Source: Roseibium sp. MMSF_3412 (GTDB taxonomy: Bacteria; Pseudomonadota; Alphaproteobacteria; Rhizobiales; Stappiaceae). Taken from it: a stretch of DNA of 64,000 bases. Each line of letters starts with the position of its first letter. The stretch's first letter is position 1. A program made the position numbers and the translations under genes. The notes under the pieces were generated by a model. That model ran no database searches. It saw only the letters and a list, made by a program, of their open reading frames with translations, and was not told the DNA's origin. This document shows, one piece after another, positions 19,264-32,300 of the stretch. The stretch covers positions 1 to 64,000 of the forward strand of contig NZ_JASHJI010000015.1 of assembly GCF_030733265.1 (NCBI RefSeq). The letters are read 5' to 3'.

Positions 19264-21480
19264 TCAGCCGGTCCTGGCGGTCTTGCCCATCAGAACGGGA
19301 ACAACCTGATCAGGCGGCCCCATCATCGCGATCTGTCCGGAATTGAACACGACCACGCGGTCTGCCATTTTCATGTGACTCGGGCGCTGGGTGTTTATGA
19401 GAACAGTCGCATTGCCGCGCAAATGCCCGATCATGTCCATGAATTTTCGGTCGCCGTCAAAATCGAGATGCATGCCGGGATTGTCGAAAAGATAGAGCGG
19501 CACCCGTTTCACGAGCGCTCGGGCAAGCACGATGCGCTGTTTCATGTTGTCCGGGATCTTCTTGAGGGATTTGCTGTTGAGGCGCGTTTCCAGTCCTTCG
19601 AAGTTTTCCTCAAGATAGGCCAACAGCCCGAGTTTTTCCGCGGTTTCGAAAATCCGGGCGTCACTGGCCCCCGGCTCGGACAGCAGCAAATTCTGTTTTA
19701 CCGTGCCGTAGAAGAAATCGAGATCGTCGGGCGCGTAGCCGATCCGCGAGCGCCACTCGCCGGAATCAAGCTGGCGAACGTCCAGACCGTCAAAGAGAAT
19801 TGAGCCGACCTGGGGTTGATAGAGACCGCTTATGGCCTGGAAAAGCGTTGATTTGCCGGACCCACTCGGACCTGTGATCGCAACGAGTTCGCCCTGTTTT
19901 ACCGTAAGCTCGATGCCTTTCAGCGATGCCTCGGTCGCGCCGGGATACCTCAACACGAGCGAGGTGATCTTGAGGTCGCCCTGAATGTCACGGGTGATCT
20001 TCGGCAGGTAACCAGGTTCGCGTTCCAACGGCACTTTCATCAGATTGTCGATCTGTTCGAGCACGGTCTTGCTTTGTGCGAGCTGGGTGATGCTCAAGAA
20101 GGCCTGGTTCATCGGATTGAGAACGCGCCAGGACAACGCCATCGTGGCAATGAGCGCGCCAAGGCTCATGTCGCCGTTCATCACCTGCAATGCGCCAATA
20201 CCGAGAACAAAGACGCCGCAGATCGTCATGAGCGTCTGCGAAACCGTCTGCAAGAGATGGGTCAGATTGCGCGCATGAATGTTCATCTTGTTGAAATTTG
20301 CAGAAAGCCCGGAAAACCGCTCCAGCCATGTGTCTTCTACCGAGAGGTCTCTGAGCGTGCGCTGATTTCGGAAGGTTTCGATCATGAAACTGTTCAGTTT
20401 CGACTTGTGCTCGCCAACAGCAGCGACTTCACGCTGAACCTTCGGCAGTACGTAGACTGCGATGACCGAATAGATGACGAGCAGCGCAAGCGGAGGATAA
20501 GCCACCGGCCCGCCTATCAGAAAGATCGCGGCTATGAAAATGAGCGTGAACGGTATATCGACGATCGCGGTGAATAGTGCGCTTTGAAAAATGTCGCGGA
20601 CACTGTCGAAGTACCGCAGGCGCATGACCTGGGTTCCGATCGGCGCTTCTGCGAGCATGGAATACGGAAGGTGCAGGATCCTTTCGAAGGTCTTGTTTCC
20701 GACGATGGCATCGATGCGTCCGCCCAGGTAGGACTGCAGTCTGTTCTTGGTTTTGCGAAGCGCCAGCTCGCTCAGGATGATAATTCCGATGCCCGCCGCC
20801 ATCGTCAGCAAGACTTCGATCGACTTGGCACCCATCGCCTTGTCGTAAATCGCCATGATGAACAATGGCGGTCCCAACGCCAGGATATTGAGAACGAACC
20901 CGATCGCCAGGATGGAGACGATGCTGGCACGAAATTTTTTTGAGGCAAGCGACGACCAACTGCGATTGTTGGCTGCACTTCTGTCAGTTTCCGTTTCTTC
21001 CGCGACCGTATAGACCTCGTGCCGCGCCATTTCCTTCGCCGAGACGACCACGGCCTCGCCCTTCCGGCCCGAATATGCCCGAAAATCCCCATTTTCCGTC
21101 TTGTTGGCAACGACCAGCACATCGTTGTCCGTCACACTGAGACACGGCAGTTGCGACACGGCAATTTCGGCAGGATTCGCGCGGTACCGGCTGGAGGCAA
21201 CCTTGATTCTGTTCAGAACTGTTCTGAGTTCCTGGATCGTGCTGATCTGATCAAAGTGCGGCAAAGCTTCGAAAAGAAGGCGGTCATTGCCCTGCCAGTT
21301 CATCTCGCGCAACAGCGGAACCAGGCATTTCTCGGCCGGCGTCTTGCCCTCACTGAGCTTGTTGAAGGCCGTTTCGCTGGCGTCGTTACCTTGCAACTCA
21401 TCCGACAGTTCGTTCCACTGCCGGTGGACCGGATTGGCTTGCGGGTTCAGATCTTCAAGGTCGAACAGGGCTCGGGTCAT
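19264..21480 (-). CDS. type I secretion ABC transporter with degenerate ATPase motifs and N-terminal C39-like domain
   Basis: A 738-residue ABC exporter half: non-catalytic C39-like domain (about 60-165), six membrane segments (about 190-470), ATPase domain (about 505-735). Walker A is intact (GPSGSGKST). Other motifs are not: the Q-loop Gln is Asp (GYAPDDLDFF), the LSGGQ signature reads IPDNM (KKIPDNMKQRIVLARAL), the Walker B Glu is Asn (LYLFDNPGMHLD), and the H-loop His is Gln (INTQRPS). I checked these against the DNA and they are in frame. Its start overlaps the stop of a second exporter gene by ATGA, so the two proteins probably form a heterodimer with this one as the non-hydrolytic partner. 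The cargo is most likely the adhesin at 23394-33080. Confidence 0.88.
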   Translation of the reverse strand: MTRALFDLEDLNPQANPVHRQWNELSDELQGNDASETAFNKLSEGKTPAEKCLVPLLREMNWQGNDRLLFEALPHFDQISTIQELRTVLNRIKVASSRYRANPAEIAVSQLPCLSVTDNDVLVVANKTENGDFRAYSGRKGEAVVVSAKEMARHEVYTVAEETETDRSAANNRSWSSLASKKFRASIVSILAIGFVLNILALGPPLFIMAIYDKAMGAKSIEVLLTMAAGIGIIILSELALRKTKNRLQSYLGGRIDAIVGNKTFERILHLPYSMLAEAPIGTQVMRLRYFDSVRDIFQSALFTAIVDIPFTLIFIAAIFLIGGPVAYPPLALLVIYSVIAVYVLPKVQREVAAVGEHKSKLNSFMIETFRNQRTLRDLSVEDTWLERFSGLSANFNKMNIHARNLTHLLQTVSQTLMTICGVFVLGIGALQVMNGDMSLGALIATMALSWRVLNPMNQAFLSITQLAQSKTVLEQIDNLMKVPLEREPGYLPKITRDIQGDLKITSLVLRYPGATEASLKGIELTVKQGELVAITGPSGSGKSTLFQAISGLYQPQVGSILFDGLDVRQLDSGEWRSRIGYAPDDLDFFYGTVKQNLLLSEPGASDARIFETAEKLGLLAYLEENFEGLETRLNSKSLKKIPDNMKQRIVLARALVKRVPLYLFDNPGMHLDFDGDRKFMDMIGHLRGNATVLINTQRPSHMKMADRVVVFNSGQIAMMGPPDQVVPVLMGKTARTG

Positions 21481-23207
21481 GCTGACATCCCCGCGTTTTG
21501 CGGACGCGCAACAATCCCCTCGGTAATTTCTTCGAGCCTGCCGTCCGCAAGCTTGTACTGACGGTCGGCGACCGCGAGCATTGAAGGCCGATGCGTGACG
21601 ATGATGACGGTCAGATACCCCTTCAAACGGTACAGCGCATCCACGAGCCCTTTTTCGGCCTGCTGATCCAGCTGTGCATTCGCTTCGTCAAGTATCAGGA
21701 CTTTCGGCTCGCCGGCCAGTGCACGCGCGATGCAGATGCGCTGCAATGTCGATGCGGGGATTTTTCCAACGAGATCAGCACCAAGGGGCGTTTCGTATCC
21801 CTTGGGCAGCAGATGAATTTCCTTTTCAAGACCGATCAGTTTCGCGGCCATACGCGCATGCGCGATATCAGACACCGCGCCGAACATCGTCAGGTTCTCG
21901 ATGATCGTGCCGTTGAATACAGCAGACCTGCTGTCGACATAGGCAACATGCTTGCGCAACGCGCTTTTCAAAGGTCCGGAGAAGTCATGCCCACCAATCA
22001 GGATTTCTCCACTCAGGGGGGACAGCTCGCCGGCAAAAAGTTTCATCAAAGTGCTTTTGCCGCTGCCATCCGCTCCGCTGAACCCAACAAATTCACCTGG
22101 TTTGATCGTCAGGTTCAGGTCCGTGAAGACCTGTCGCCGTGCATTCTGGATGTCCATGGTGACATTGACCATCTGAATGGAACCGGCGGGCTCCGACGTG
22201 AGTTCCTCGCGGCTCTCCACTGTCGGCAGATCAAACAACTTGTCGACCTGTTCATAGTCATGCTTGAGGCGCTGCATGTCTGTCAGGTGATTGATTGCAC
22301 GCAGGAAAGGCTGGACGAATTGCCCGGACAGGAGCGTGCTCGCTGCGACGCCGCCGATGCTGAAACCATTGTTTATGACCATGACAGCACCGAACAAAAC
22401 CACGAAGACGGTCGTGAGGGTCGCAAATACCGCGGAGGCGTCCCTGGCCTGCCCCGCCAGACGCATGTATCCGGCACTCAGGTTTGCTGTTTCTCTCTGC
22501 AACCGTTCAAAGCGCCGGATCATGAGCGCTTCCATCGACTGCGACTTGACTGTCCTGGCGCCGGACAAAACCTCAAGCACGAAGTCCGACTTGCGATCAT
22601 CCTGGGTCGCCCGGTCCGCAACCACCTTTTGCAGAACACGGCTTCGATGCAACGCAAACAGGATGAAAACCGCCAACAGGGTTACGGGAACAAGGGCGAG
22701 CGGTCCGGCGATAAAAACCAGAACCGCCAGGAATATCCCTCCTGCCGGAAGATCGATGGCGAGCAACCTGCCCTGATCGCCATAATGGTCTGCGATGGAC
22801 TGGAGCGATCTGAGCCTGTGCACCTGCAAAGACACGGGCGTTCCTGAAAAACTTTCCGGCTTTGCATCGAGCACCCGCCGGAACAGTTCCTTGTGCGCCT
22901 GATGATTGAAACTTGCACCAAGCCTGCCGACAACCGCGGCCCGGGCGACCTTGATGAGCCCGTCGGCAACAAGAACACAAACAACACCCAGCATCAGGAC
23001 AAGCAATGTATCCGTCGATGCGTTCGGCAAAACCCTGTCGTAAACCTGCAGAACAGCGAGCGGCATCGCCAACCCGAGAATATTTGCAAAGACGGATGCG
23101 ACCACAACATCACGTGGCAGGCGTGGAGACGAAATCCATTTGCCGCTCGGCGAATGCTCGATATGCATCCTGCGCAGAAAAAAAGATGACAAAAACGATT
23201 TCAACAT
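21477..23207 (-). CDS. type I secretion ABC transporter, PrtD-size partner
   Basis: A 576-residue ABC exporter half with six membrane segments (about 35-320) and an ATPase domain (about 345-560), without a C39-like domain. Walker A (GADGSGKST), Walker B with the catalytic Glu (VLILDEANAQLD) and the H-loop (IVTHRPS) are intact. The Q-loop reads AYVDSRSAVF (no Gln) and the signature is IPAST instead of LSGGQ (GKIPASTLQRICIARAL), which parallels the IPDNM of its partner. First gene of a two-gene operon, transcribed away from the adhesin gene, with a 186-base shared control region. It exports RTX proteins through an HlyD adaptor and a TolC-type channel; the channel gene is not in the window. Confidence 0.9.
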   Translation of the reverse strand: MLKSFLSSFFLRRMHIEHSPSGKWISSPRLPRDVVVASVFANILGLAMPLAVLQVYDRVLPNASTDTLLVLMLGVVCVLVADGLIKVARAAVVGRLGASFNHQAHKELFRRVLDAKPESFSGTPVSLQVHRLRSLQSIADHYGDQGRLLAIDLPAGGIFLAVLVFIAGPLALVPVTLLAVFILFALHRSRVLQKVVADRATQDDRKSDFVLEVLSGARTVKSQSMEALMIRRFERLQRETANLSAGYMRLAGQARDASAVFATLTTVFVVLFGAVMVINNGFSIGGVAASTLLSGQFVQPFLRAINHLTDMQRLKHDYEQVDKLFDLPTVESREELTSEPAGSIQMVNVTMDIQNARRQVFTDLNLTIKPGEFVGFSGADGSGKSTLMKLFAGELSPLSGEILIGGHDFSGPLKSALRKHVAYVDSRSAVFNGTIIENLTMFGAVSDIAHARMAAKLIGLEKEIHLLPKGYETPLGADLVGKIPASTLQRICIARALAGEPKVLILDEANAQLDQQAEKGLVDALYRLKGYLTVIIVTHRPSMLAVADRQYKLADGRLEEITEGIVARPQNAGMSA

Positions 23208-23393
23208 TGACTAACCAGAGTCGACCCCACATTCGACAAAGGTGCTCCGTCCGGGTTTAAAAAACCGTTTACCTTACGGCTTCTTCCGCGAATATATTTC
23301 TGAAACTAAAAAGAATTTTCATGAAAATTTTTCGCTTTATTAAGGACGATGTCGTTCACTCGCAGGGTGGAAATCGTGTGAGCAGGCGGCCAT
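23208..23393. promoter_or_regulatory. divergent control region between exporter operon and adhesin gene
   Basis: An AT-rich 186-base spacer with several A/T tracts (23300-23345) that must carry the promoters of both divergent units. I see no confident -35/-10 pair or operator. The adhesin start at 23394 has only a weak AGGCGG upstream. Confidence 0.5.
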
Positions 23394-26300
23394 ATGGCAG
23401 AAGACACCGAAAATCGGGGATCCGACAACAAACCGCTGTCCGGTGAAGACAAGGATGATCGCGGTTCGACACTGGGCTCAGACGAATACCTTCATTCCGG
23501 TCTTCTCGACGCGAAGGATCGGCATCTCGACAAGGCACACGACTACCATCTTGATCAGGACATGGGCGTCTCCAGTGAACAGGTGATTTCCAACCTGCAT
23601 CTGGGCAGCCATCTTGAAAAACCGTTGCCGGACGAAGACCTCAAGCAAGGCGCGTCCTCTCCAGTATCCGTAGCGGAAAATCCGGGACCCGGCGAATTCC
23701 AGCAAGCGGAGCCGCATCCGGTTTCGTCCAAGGATCACCTTGAGACAGCAGTTGAGCCTGAAGCCGAGACACGTGTCGCGGGCGGTGAAACAGCCACGCG
23801 CAGCGGAAGTTCTGCTTCTGCGCCTGCAATTGAGCGAATCGATCCACTCGACATTCCTGTGAACAATGCCCAGGCGGACGATCCGGGCGGCGCTCAAGCG
23901 GCTGCCGCGGCAGCAACCGCGTCAGCGTCAAGCCGCAGCTTCGAGCAAGGCAGCAGCCGGAGTGCGGAACCTGAACCTGCACCGGATACGCGTTCCGAAC
24001 TGTCTGATGTTTCAGACATCGACAGTCAACAGAATACGGTTGACGAAGATGCCGCGGTCGGAGCATTGACCGGAATTACAGCAAACGCGGATGCTTCGGA
24101 TGCCTCCGGTGTCACTTACAGCCTGGTCGACGATGCAGACGGCTTGTTCGCGATCGACCCCGCGACCGGAGTGGTTACCGTTGCTGGAGAGCTGGACGCC
24201 GAGACGGCCGGCTCGCACGATATTGTCGTGCGCGCTCTTGCCGCCGACGGTCAATCGAGCACCGAAACTTTCACAATCACGGTTGGCGACGTCAATGAGA
24301 CAGGCATTTCGGCCGTTTCGGATATCGACGCCACGGCGAACCAGATTCGCGAAGATGCCGCTGCCGGGACGGCTGTCGGCGTTACCGCCCAGGCTACCGA
24401 CGAAGATGCAACGGCAACCGTCTCATACGAAGTGGACGATCCACGCTTCGTGATCGATGACAACGGGGTTGTGACACTCGCTGAAGGGGCCAGTTTCGAT
24501 GCCGACACGGAAGGTGATGTCTCCTTCACGGTCACGGCAACGTCGAGTGACGGCTCCAGCTCGAGCGAAACGTTTTCTATCAGCGTCACGGATCTCAATG
24601 ACGAAACCCCGACGGATATCGCGCTGTCGGACAGCGAGGTTGACGAAAACAGCTCCGGCGGAACGGTCGTGGCAACCCTGTCGGTATCGGATGCGGATCT
24701 GAACGATACGCATGTCTATCAAATCGCCGATGATCCATCCGGTTTCTTCGAGATCACCGGGAACGAGATCCGCGTCAAGGACGGCGCTCTGCTTGATCAC
24801 GAAGCGGCGGACGAACACACTTTGACGCTCACGGTCACGGACGCGGCCGGCCAATCCCATTCGGAAGATGTCACGATTTCGGTGAACGACGTCAACGAGG
24901 CTCCTCAGAACATCAATCTTAATGCCTTGGACACCGCTGCGGATTTTTCGGCTTCCGACGGATACACCTCGTCTTCAAGCCTCTCCGACATGGGGCTGGA
25001 AGCTGATACGACCGTCGTAACCGTGTCGTTCTCCACGGCAAGTGATATTGATACGGCACAGACGCTGTTCGAGACCGGCGGGAATTACTACGGACTGAAC
25101 ATTGTCATCGAAGACGGTGTGCTCAACGTTTACGCCGGCGAAGGCAACAATGTGGAGCTGAGTGCGCCCATTGAGGCCGGAACGGACTACAATCTCGCGC
25201 TCGAACTCAACAAGGAGACCGGCACCCTCACCTTGCTGATGTCGGACGAGTTGCCGCTCAATGACATGAATTCGGACAACAGTCTGGCCGACCTGCAGAC
25301 TGGCTGGACCGATCAGGACTGGGATGGAGGCAACAGCCTTGGTGTCGGAAACCTGGCGGACCACAGCCAGGGACATGTGGGCGGTGACTTCCTGGGCGAG
25401 ATCGCCGATGAAGGCGTTTCGGTCTACGCGGATGCGACCCTTGAGAGCTATCTGAAACCGGTCGTTGATGAGAACAGCGAGGGCGGTACGGTCGTTGCCA
25501 GGCTTTCGACAACGGATCCTGATGACGGCGACACCCACACTTATGAGATCACGGACGATCCATCCGGTTTTTTCGAAATTGTCGGCGATGAGATCCGCGT
25601 CAAGGAAGGCGCCGTTCTCGACTTTGAAACCGCGGCCAGCCACGAGATCACGGTCACTGTCACGGACGCCGGTGGACTGAGCCATTCCGAAGCCTTTTCC
25701 ATCGCGGTCCAGAACGTCAACGAGGCACCACTCGCGCTTGCGCTTGACACGGGCAACAAGGCCGACTTTACCGCCGCCGACGGCTACACATCCCGCACCA
25801 GCATTTCAGAGCTCGGGCTTGAGACCGATAGCAACGTCTTTGCGATGTCTTTCACGACAGCTGAAGACGTTGCGACGGCGCAAACGCTTTTTGAGACAGG
25901 CGGCAATGTCTATGGGCTCAACGTTGTCATCGAAAACGGGCACGTCAACGTTTACGCCGGCGACAGCAACAATCTGGAACTCAGCGCCGAGATTTCCCCG
26001 GGTACCGATTACAACTTCCTGCTGGAACTCAACAAGGAAGCCGGCACGATTACGCTGCTCTTGTCTGATGAACTGGCAATCGGGGAAATGGATCAAAGCA
26101 ACAGCCTTGCTGCACAGCGATCCGGATGGCCGGACGGCGATTGGGACGGTGGCGACAGTATCGGCGTTGGCAATCTGGCGGGTCACAGCCAGGGTCATGT
26201 CGGCGGTGACTTTCTCGGAGAGATCCATGACGAAGGCCTATCCGTCTATTCGGATGCCACACTCGACAATTTCAACACCGGCACGCTGTCCGAAAACACG

Positions 26301-29300
26301 GCCGGGGCTGTCGTCGGCGCGCTGGCGGTTTCTGACCCGGACAACGGCGACACCCACACCTACTCGGTTTCCGACGACCGCTTCGAGGTTCTCGGCGGCA
26401 CCTTGAAGCTCAAAGACGGTGCCGTCATTGATTTTGAAAGCGAGCCTACTGTCGATGTCACCGTTACGGCGACCGACGTGGGCGGAAACACAGTTTCAAA
26501 GACCTTTTCGGTTGATTTTGATGATGTTGCCGAAGACCTCGTTCTGAGCGACGGCGGCGTGGTGTTCACCGACGAAGGCGTATCAGAAACCAGTATAAAC
26601 GGCGGCGCGGGCGACGATACGATTACGGCGCATGAAGACGGCGGTGTGATTGACGGCAGCGCTGGTGACGACACGCTGATCGGAGGTGCCGGGGATGATG
26701 ACCTGGATGGCGGCACCGGTCTTGATACGGTGGTTTTCACCGGCGAGCGCGACGACTACGACGTTACTGAAAACCCGGACGGTAGCTTTACGGTCACCGA
26801 TACACGCGACGGCGCTCCGGACGGCACGGATACGGTTCGCAACATCGAAACACTCCGGTTTGCCGATGGCGACGTTCTCGCCGGCGACCTTATCGCGCAA
26901 GACATAACAAGCGTTGCTGACACGAACGCCACCGAGAACACGATCGCGGAAGACGCCGCAGCCGGTTCCCTCGTGGGCATCACGGCCTTCGCGGAAGATG
27001 CCAACGTCAGCGACACTGTATCCTATTCCGTTGATGACGGCCGGTTTGACATCGACGCCGACGGCAAGGTGACCGTCGCAGAAGCTGCTGCCTTTGATGC
27101 GGAGACAGAGGGTGCGCTCGATGTCGTCGTAACCGCTGTTTCGAGCGACGGAACCTCAAGTCAGCAGACATTCACGATCACGGTTACCGATGTCGATGAA
27201 TTCGATGTTTCCTCCGTTCTTGATGTTGATGCATCGGCAAACACCGTTTCTGAGGACGCGGACGCGGGTACTGAAATCGGCGTGACGGCATTCGCCGCAG
27301 ATGACGACGTGTCCGACACCGTTTCCTACACCGTCGATGATGACCGTTTCGACGTTGCCGAAGACGGAACCGTGACGGTTGCCGACGGCGCGACATTCGA
27401 CGCCGAGACGGAAGCATCGATCGATGTCACAGTCACTGCCCAGTCCACTGACGGATCGACTTCATCGGAAACGTTCACCGTTGAGGTTGGCAACGTCAAT
27501 GACAACGCGCCGACCGACATCCTGATCGCGGGCAATCCCGGCAATCTGATCCAGAACGGAAGCTTTGAGGCATTTGACGTTTCAAAAGGGTCCTGGACCC
27601 ATGCCAAGGAAGATCCCTCTGGCTCCTGGTCCTCCGAAGGACCACTTGAAGTCTGGAACAATCTCGGCAGCGTCGATGCCACGGACGGCGACAAGCATCT
27701 GGAACTTGATTCCGATGGCGGTGTGAACTCCATTTCGCAGTCAGTCGAAACAACACTCGGGCAGGTCTATGACCTTTCCTTTGACGCGATGGCGCGTTCA
27801 AGTTCTGAGACGAGCACGGTCGAGGTCTATTGGAACGACGAGCTGGTCACCCGTTTCGACCCGGAAACCGGCGATTGGGAAGCAGTCGATCTGCAGGTTG
27901 TCGGCACAGGCGGGAATGACGTTCTCGAGTTCCGCGAAACCGCCGAAGACAACAACAGCTACGGCGCGCTTCTAGACAATGTGTCCCTGACCGAAATTCC
28001 GATGACGATCGCCGAAGGTGTCAACGGCGCTGTCATTGGAAGCGTATCGACAACCGACGCCGACGCCAGAGACAAGCACTCCTACAAGGTTTCTGATGAC
28101 CGTTTCGAGATCGTCGCGAACGGCATTGGCGTGATGGTGCTGAAACTCAGGGATACCGAGAGCCTTGATCGTGAGAGCGATGACAGCATCGTGCTCACGG
28201 TCACGACAACCGATTCCGGCGGCCTTACCTACAGCGAAGACGTCACCGTTTTCATCGCCGACATTTCAGAGTATTCCGTTTCATCGATCGAGGACACGGA
28301 CGCGACTGCAAACACACTGGCTGAAAATGCTGGCGCGGGCGATGAGATCGGTGTGAGTGTTGCCGCAACCGACGAGGATGCGACCGATACAGTTTCCTAT
28401 ACCGTTGACGACGACCGTTTCACCGTTGCCGATGATGGCACCGTAACAGTTGCTGAAGGTGCAACGTTTGATGCCGAGACGGAAGCAACGGTCACCATTA
28501 CCGTTACGGCGGAGTCCAGCGACGGGTCGACGTCATCTGAGACCTTCGAGGTCGAAATCGAGGATGTCGACGAAGAGGACGTATCCGCCGTCATCGACAC
28601 CGACGCTTCGGCAAACTCGGTCGCCGAGAACGCGGCCACCGGCACGGATGTCGGCGTCACGGCATCCGCCTCCGACGGCGACGTCAGTGATACGGTCTCC
28701 TATTCGGTCGACGACAGCCGCTTTGACATCGCCGATGACGGCACGGTCACGGTCGCCGATGGAGCAACGTTCGACGCTGAAACGGAAGGCATGATCGACG
28801 TCGTGGTGACCGTCACGTCGACCGATGGGTCTTCTTCGCAGCAAACCTTCACCATAACGGTTGCCGACATCAATGAATTCGCGGCTTCGCCGGTGCAAGA
28901 CACAGACGCAGCCGAAAACGCCATTGCTGAAGATGCGGTGGAAGGTACCGGCATCGGTATCACGGCTTTTGCCAGCGACGACGACGTGTCGGACGACATT
29001 TCCTACTCCGTCGATGACAACCGCTTCGAAGTCGCGGATGACGGGACGGTCACGGTCGCCGCCGGAGCGTCGTTCGACGCGGAAACGGAAAGCTCCATCG
29101 ATGTCACAGTGACGGCTGAATCCTCCGATGGGTCGACAGCGGAAGAAACATTCACAATCGACGTATCCGATGTGAACGAGACCAGCGTTTCAAAGGTTAC
29201 GGACACGAATGCTGCCGACAACACCATCGCGGAGGATGCCGGCGAAGGAACTTCAGTCGGCGTGACAGCATTCGCAGAGGATGCCGATGCCACCGACACG

Positions 29301-32300
29301 GTCTCCTATTCCGTCGATGACAACCGCTTCGAGGTCGCGGATGACGGGACGGTCACGGTCGCATCAGGTGCGTCGTTTGATTTCGAAACCGAACCGTCGA
29401 TCAGTCTCACGATCACGGCGACCTCCTCCGACGGCACAAGCTCAGAGCAGGTCGTTGATATCGGCGTTTCCGATGTTGCCGAGACATTCAGTCTGCAGGC
29501 CGGACAAACCGTTTTTGTTGATGAAGGGGTCGCAGAGCCAACCATCTATGGAACGGATGCGGCTGAGACGATCACGGCACACGACGATGGCAGCAGGATC
29601 TTCAGCGGTGGTGGTGCCGACACGATCCATGGCGGCAAAGGCGATGATCACATCGAGTTCGGCACCGGTGCCGATACCGTGTACGCCGGCGATGGCAACG
29701 ACTTTATCGACGATGAGGTCGGAACACGGCCCAGTACGGAGGCGAACCTGCTTGATGGCGGCGCCGGCAATGACGTCATATACGGCGGCGGCGGCGACGA
29801 CACACTTGTGGGCGGAACCGGAAATGATTCTCTGTCCGGCGAGGAAGATGACGACACGCTCCAGGGCGATGCCGGCAATGACAGGATCTCCGGGGGGAGC
29901 GGGACCGATACCGCCGTTTATTCCGGTAACCGGGACGACTATGACATCGTCGAGAATTCCAACGGGTCCTACACGATCACCGACACGCGTCCGGATTCCC
30001 CGGACGGAACCGATACGGTTTATGATGTGGAGGTGTTCTCCTTCGCCGATGGCGATGTGCTGGCAGGCGACCTTGTCCCAGAAGACATTTCGGCCGTAAG
30101 CGATGCGGATGCGTCCGAAAACGCGATCTCGGAAGATGCAGCCGCAGGCGACAGCGTCGGCATTTCGGTGAGCGCCGAAGACACGAATGTGTCCGACAGC
30201 GTTTCCTATTCCGTTGACGATGCCCGCTTCGAGGTGTCCGACAATGGCGAGGTCACCGTCGCGGCGGGCGCGGAGTTCGACTACGAAACCGAACCGAGCA
30301 TCGATGTCGTGGTCACGGCGACCTCCACAGACGGTTCCACCTCCGAAGAAACTTTCACGATCGATGTGGCGGATGCCGTCGAAAGCATGGAACTTGACGA
30401 TACCGGTGTCACGATGACCGATACCGGTGTTGCAGAGAGTTCGATCACGGGCGGCAGCGGCAACGACACCATCACCGCGCACGATGACGGCGGTGACATG
30501 GATGGCGGCGATGGAACCGACACTGTCATGGGCGGTGCCGGTGAGGACACGCTAGATGGCGGTGCCGGCGCAGACAATGACACGCTTCAAGGCGGTGAAG
30601 GCAGCGACACATACATGCTGCGTGGCGATGGCCGTGCGGACATCCTGTCGGATACAGGTACAACCGGAACGGACCGGATCATTCTGGCCGAAGACACCGG
30701 TACCGAATTCGAACTGGAAGACACTTTCAATGCGGCGACACAGGGCATTGAAGAAATCGACGGAAGCGGCGTTTCGGGAGAGACACTGAGAGCGCAGCGC
30801 AGCGATTCGGAGATCGACTGGGACTTCACGGGGGTAGACCTCACCGGAGTAGACCAGATCGAGGGCCGCGACCGGGACGATTCCATTACCGGTTCGGCAA
30901 GCGACGACAACATCCTTGGCGGCGCGGGCGACGATACACTTGCCGGAAGCGGGGGTGACGACACCCTTGATGGCGGCACGGGCACGGACACAGCCAGCTT
31001 TTCCGGAAATCTTGCGGACTACACTGTTACCGAGGATGCCGGGACAGTCACGATCGTCGACAACCGGGACGGCTCGCCGGACGGAACCGACACGCTCACG
31101 AATGTCGAAAATTTCGAATTCGCCGACGGGACCTACTCGCTCGGTGACATCGTCAACCTCGCACCGACCGATATCGCCCTTTCCGCCAATGAAAGCCTGT
31201 CCATCACCGAAGTTGTCGGCGGCGATGCGGTTGTTACGGGCGAGATTGTTTCAGACGGCTTCGGCAACCAGTCGGTCGATCACTGGTCAATCAGTCATGA
31301 CGGCGGAGATCTGACGATCGATGTGCTGGCAGCCGGCTATGAGTCGGGCAGTCTCGATAGCCAGATCTATCTCTATCGCGACAATGGTGGCGGTGACTAC
31401 ACGCTCATCGCAAGCAATGACGACGGAGCGGCCGGCAGCGACGGCAGCACCCGGTCCTTCGACAGCTATCTTGCAGAAACCGGTCTAGAAGCCGGGACCT
31501 ATATGGTTGTCATCGGCAGCTATCCGCTCGACACCGGCGAGGCTCTGGACAGCGGATCTGACTATCCGGCATCAGGCTCGTCGACCGGCCCCTACCAGAT
31601 CACTGTTACCGGCGATGCCGAGATCACGGGGATCAGCGAGAACCCAGTTTCCGGTGAAGACTGGGGTGATCCTGGAAGCAATGCCGTTCTCGTGTCGAAT
31701 GGCGCCGGCGAAGAGACAATCGCGGCGGGGTCGGAACTGACCGGGATCGAGACCATCACCGACGAGAATTCGGGCGACTCGTTTCACTTCAGTTTCCTCG
31801 ACGACGGCGACGGTGCTTTCCAGATCAATTCGGACACCGGCTCGGTTTCGCTGGCGCGCGAGCACGATGCAGGTACGGCCAAGAGCGACACGGTTACGAT
31901 CCAGGTCGCAGATGCCGCCGGCGCAACGCTCGACAAGACTGTCGGGATAGAATTGGGGACAGCAGAGTCCGACAGGATCATCGGCACGGACGAAGATGAC
32001 ATTGTCTTCGGGTTCGGCGGAGATGACAGCATTGACGGCGGTGCCGGAGACGACATGCTGGTTCTGTCCGGGAACCAGGCCGATTACGCGATCTACGACA
32101 ATGGCAACGGCAGCCACACGATCGTCGACACGCGCGATGGCTCGCCGGACGGCACAAAGACAGTCAGCAATGTTGAGGACTTCACCTTCGCTGATGGGAA
32201 GGTGGCCACGGACGATCTGTCACTCAGCAGCGAAATCACGCTGCTCGACGAGAACGCAAGCGGCAATCAGATCCATGAAACCGCGGATGCCGGGTCTGAA

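Noticed and set aside
29442..30482. 346-codon antisense frame over the adhesin gene
   Set aside because: Composition simply reflects the repeat codons of the adhesin; no ribosome binding site or family signature.
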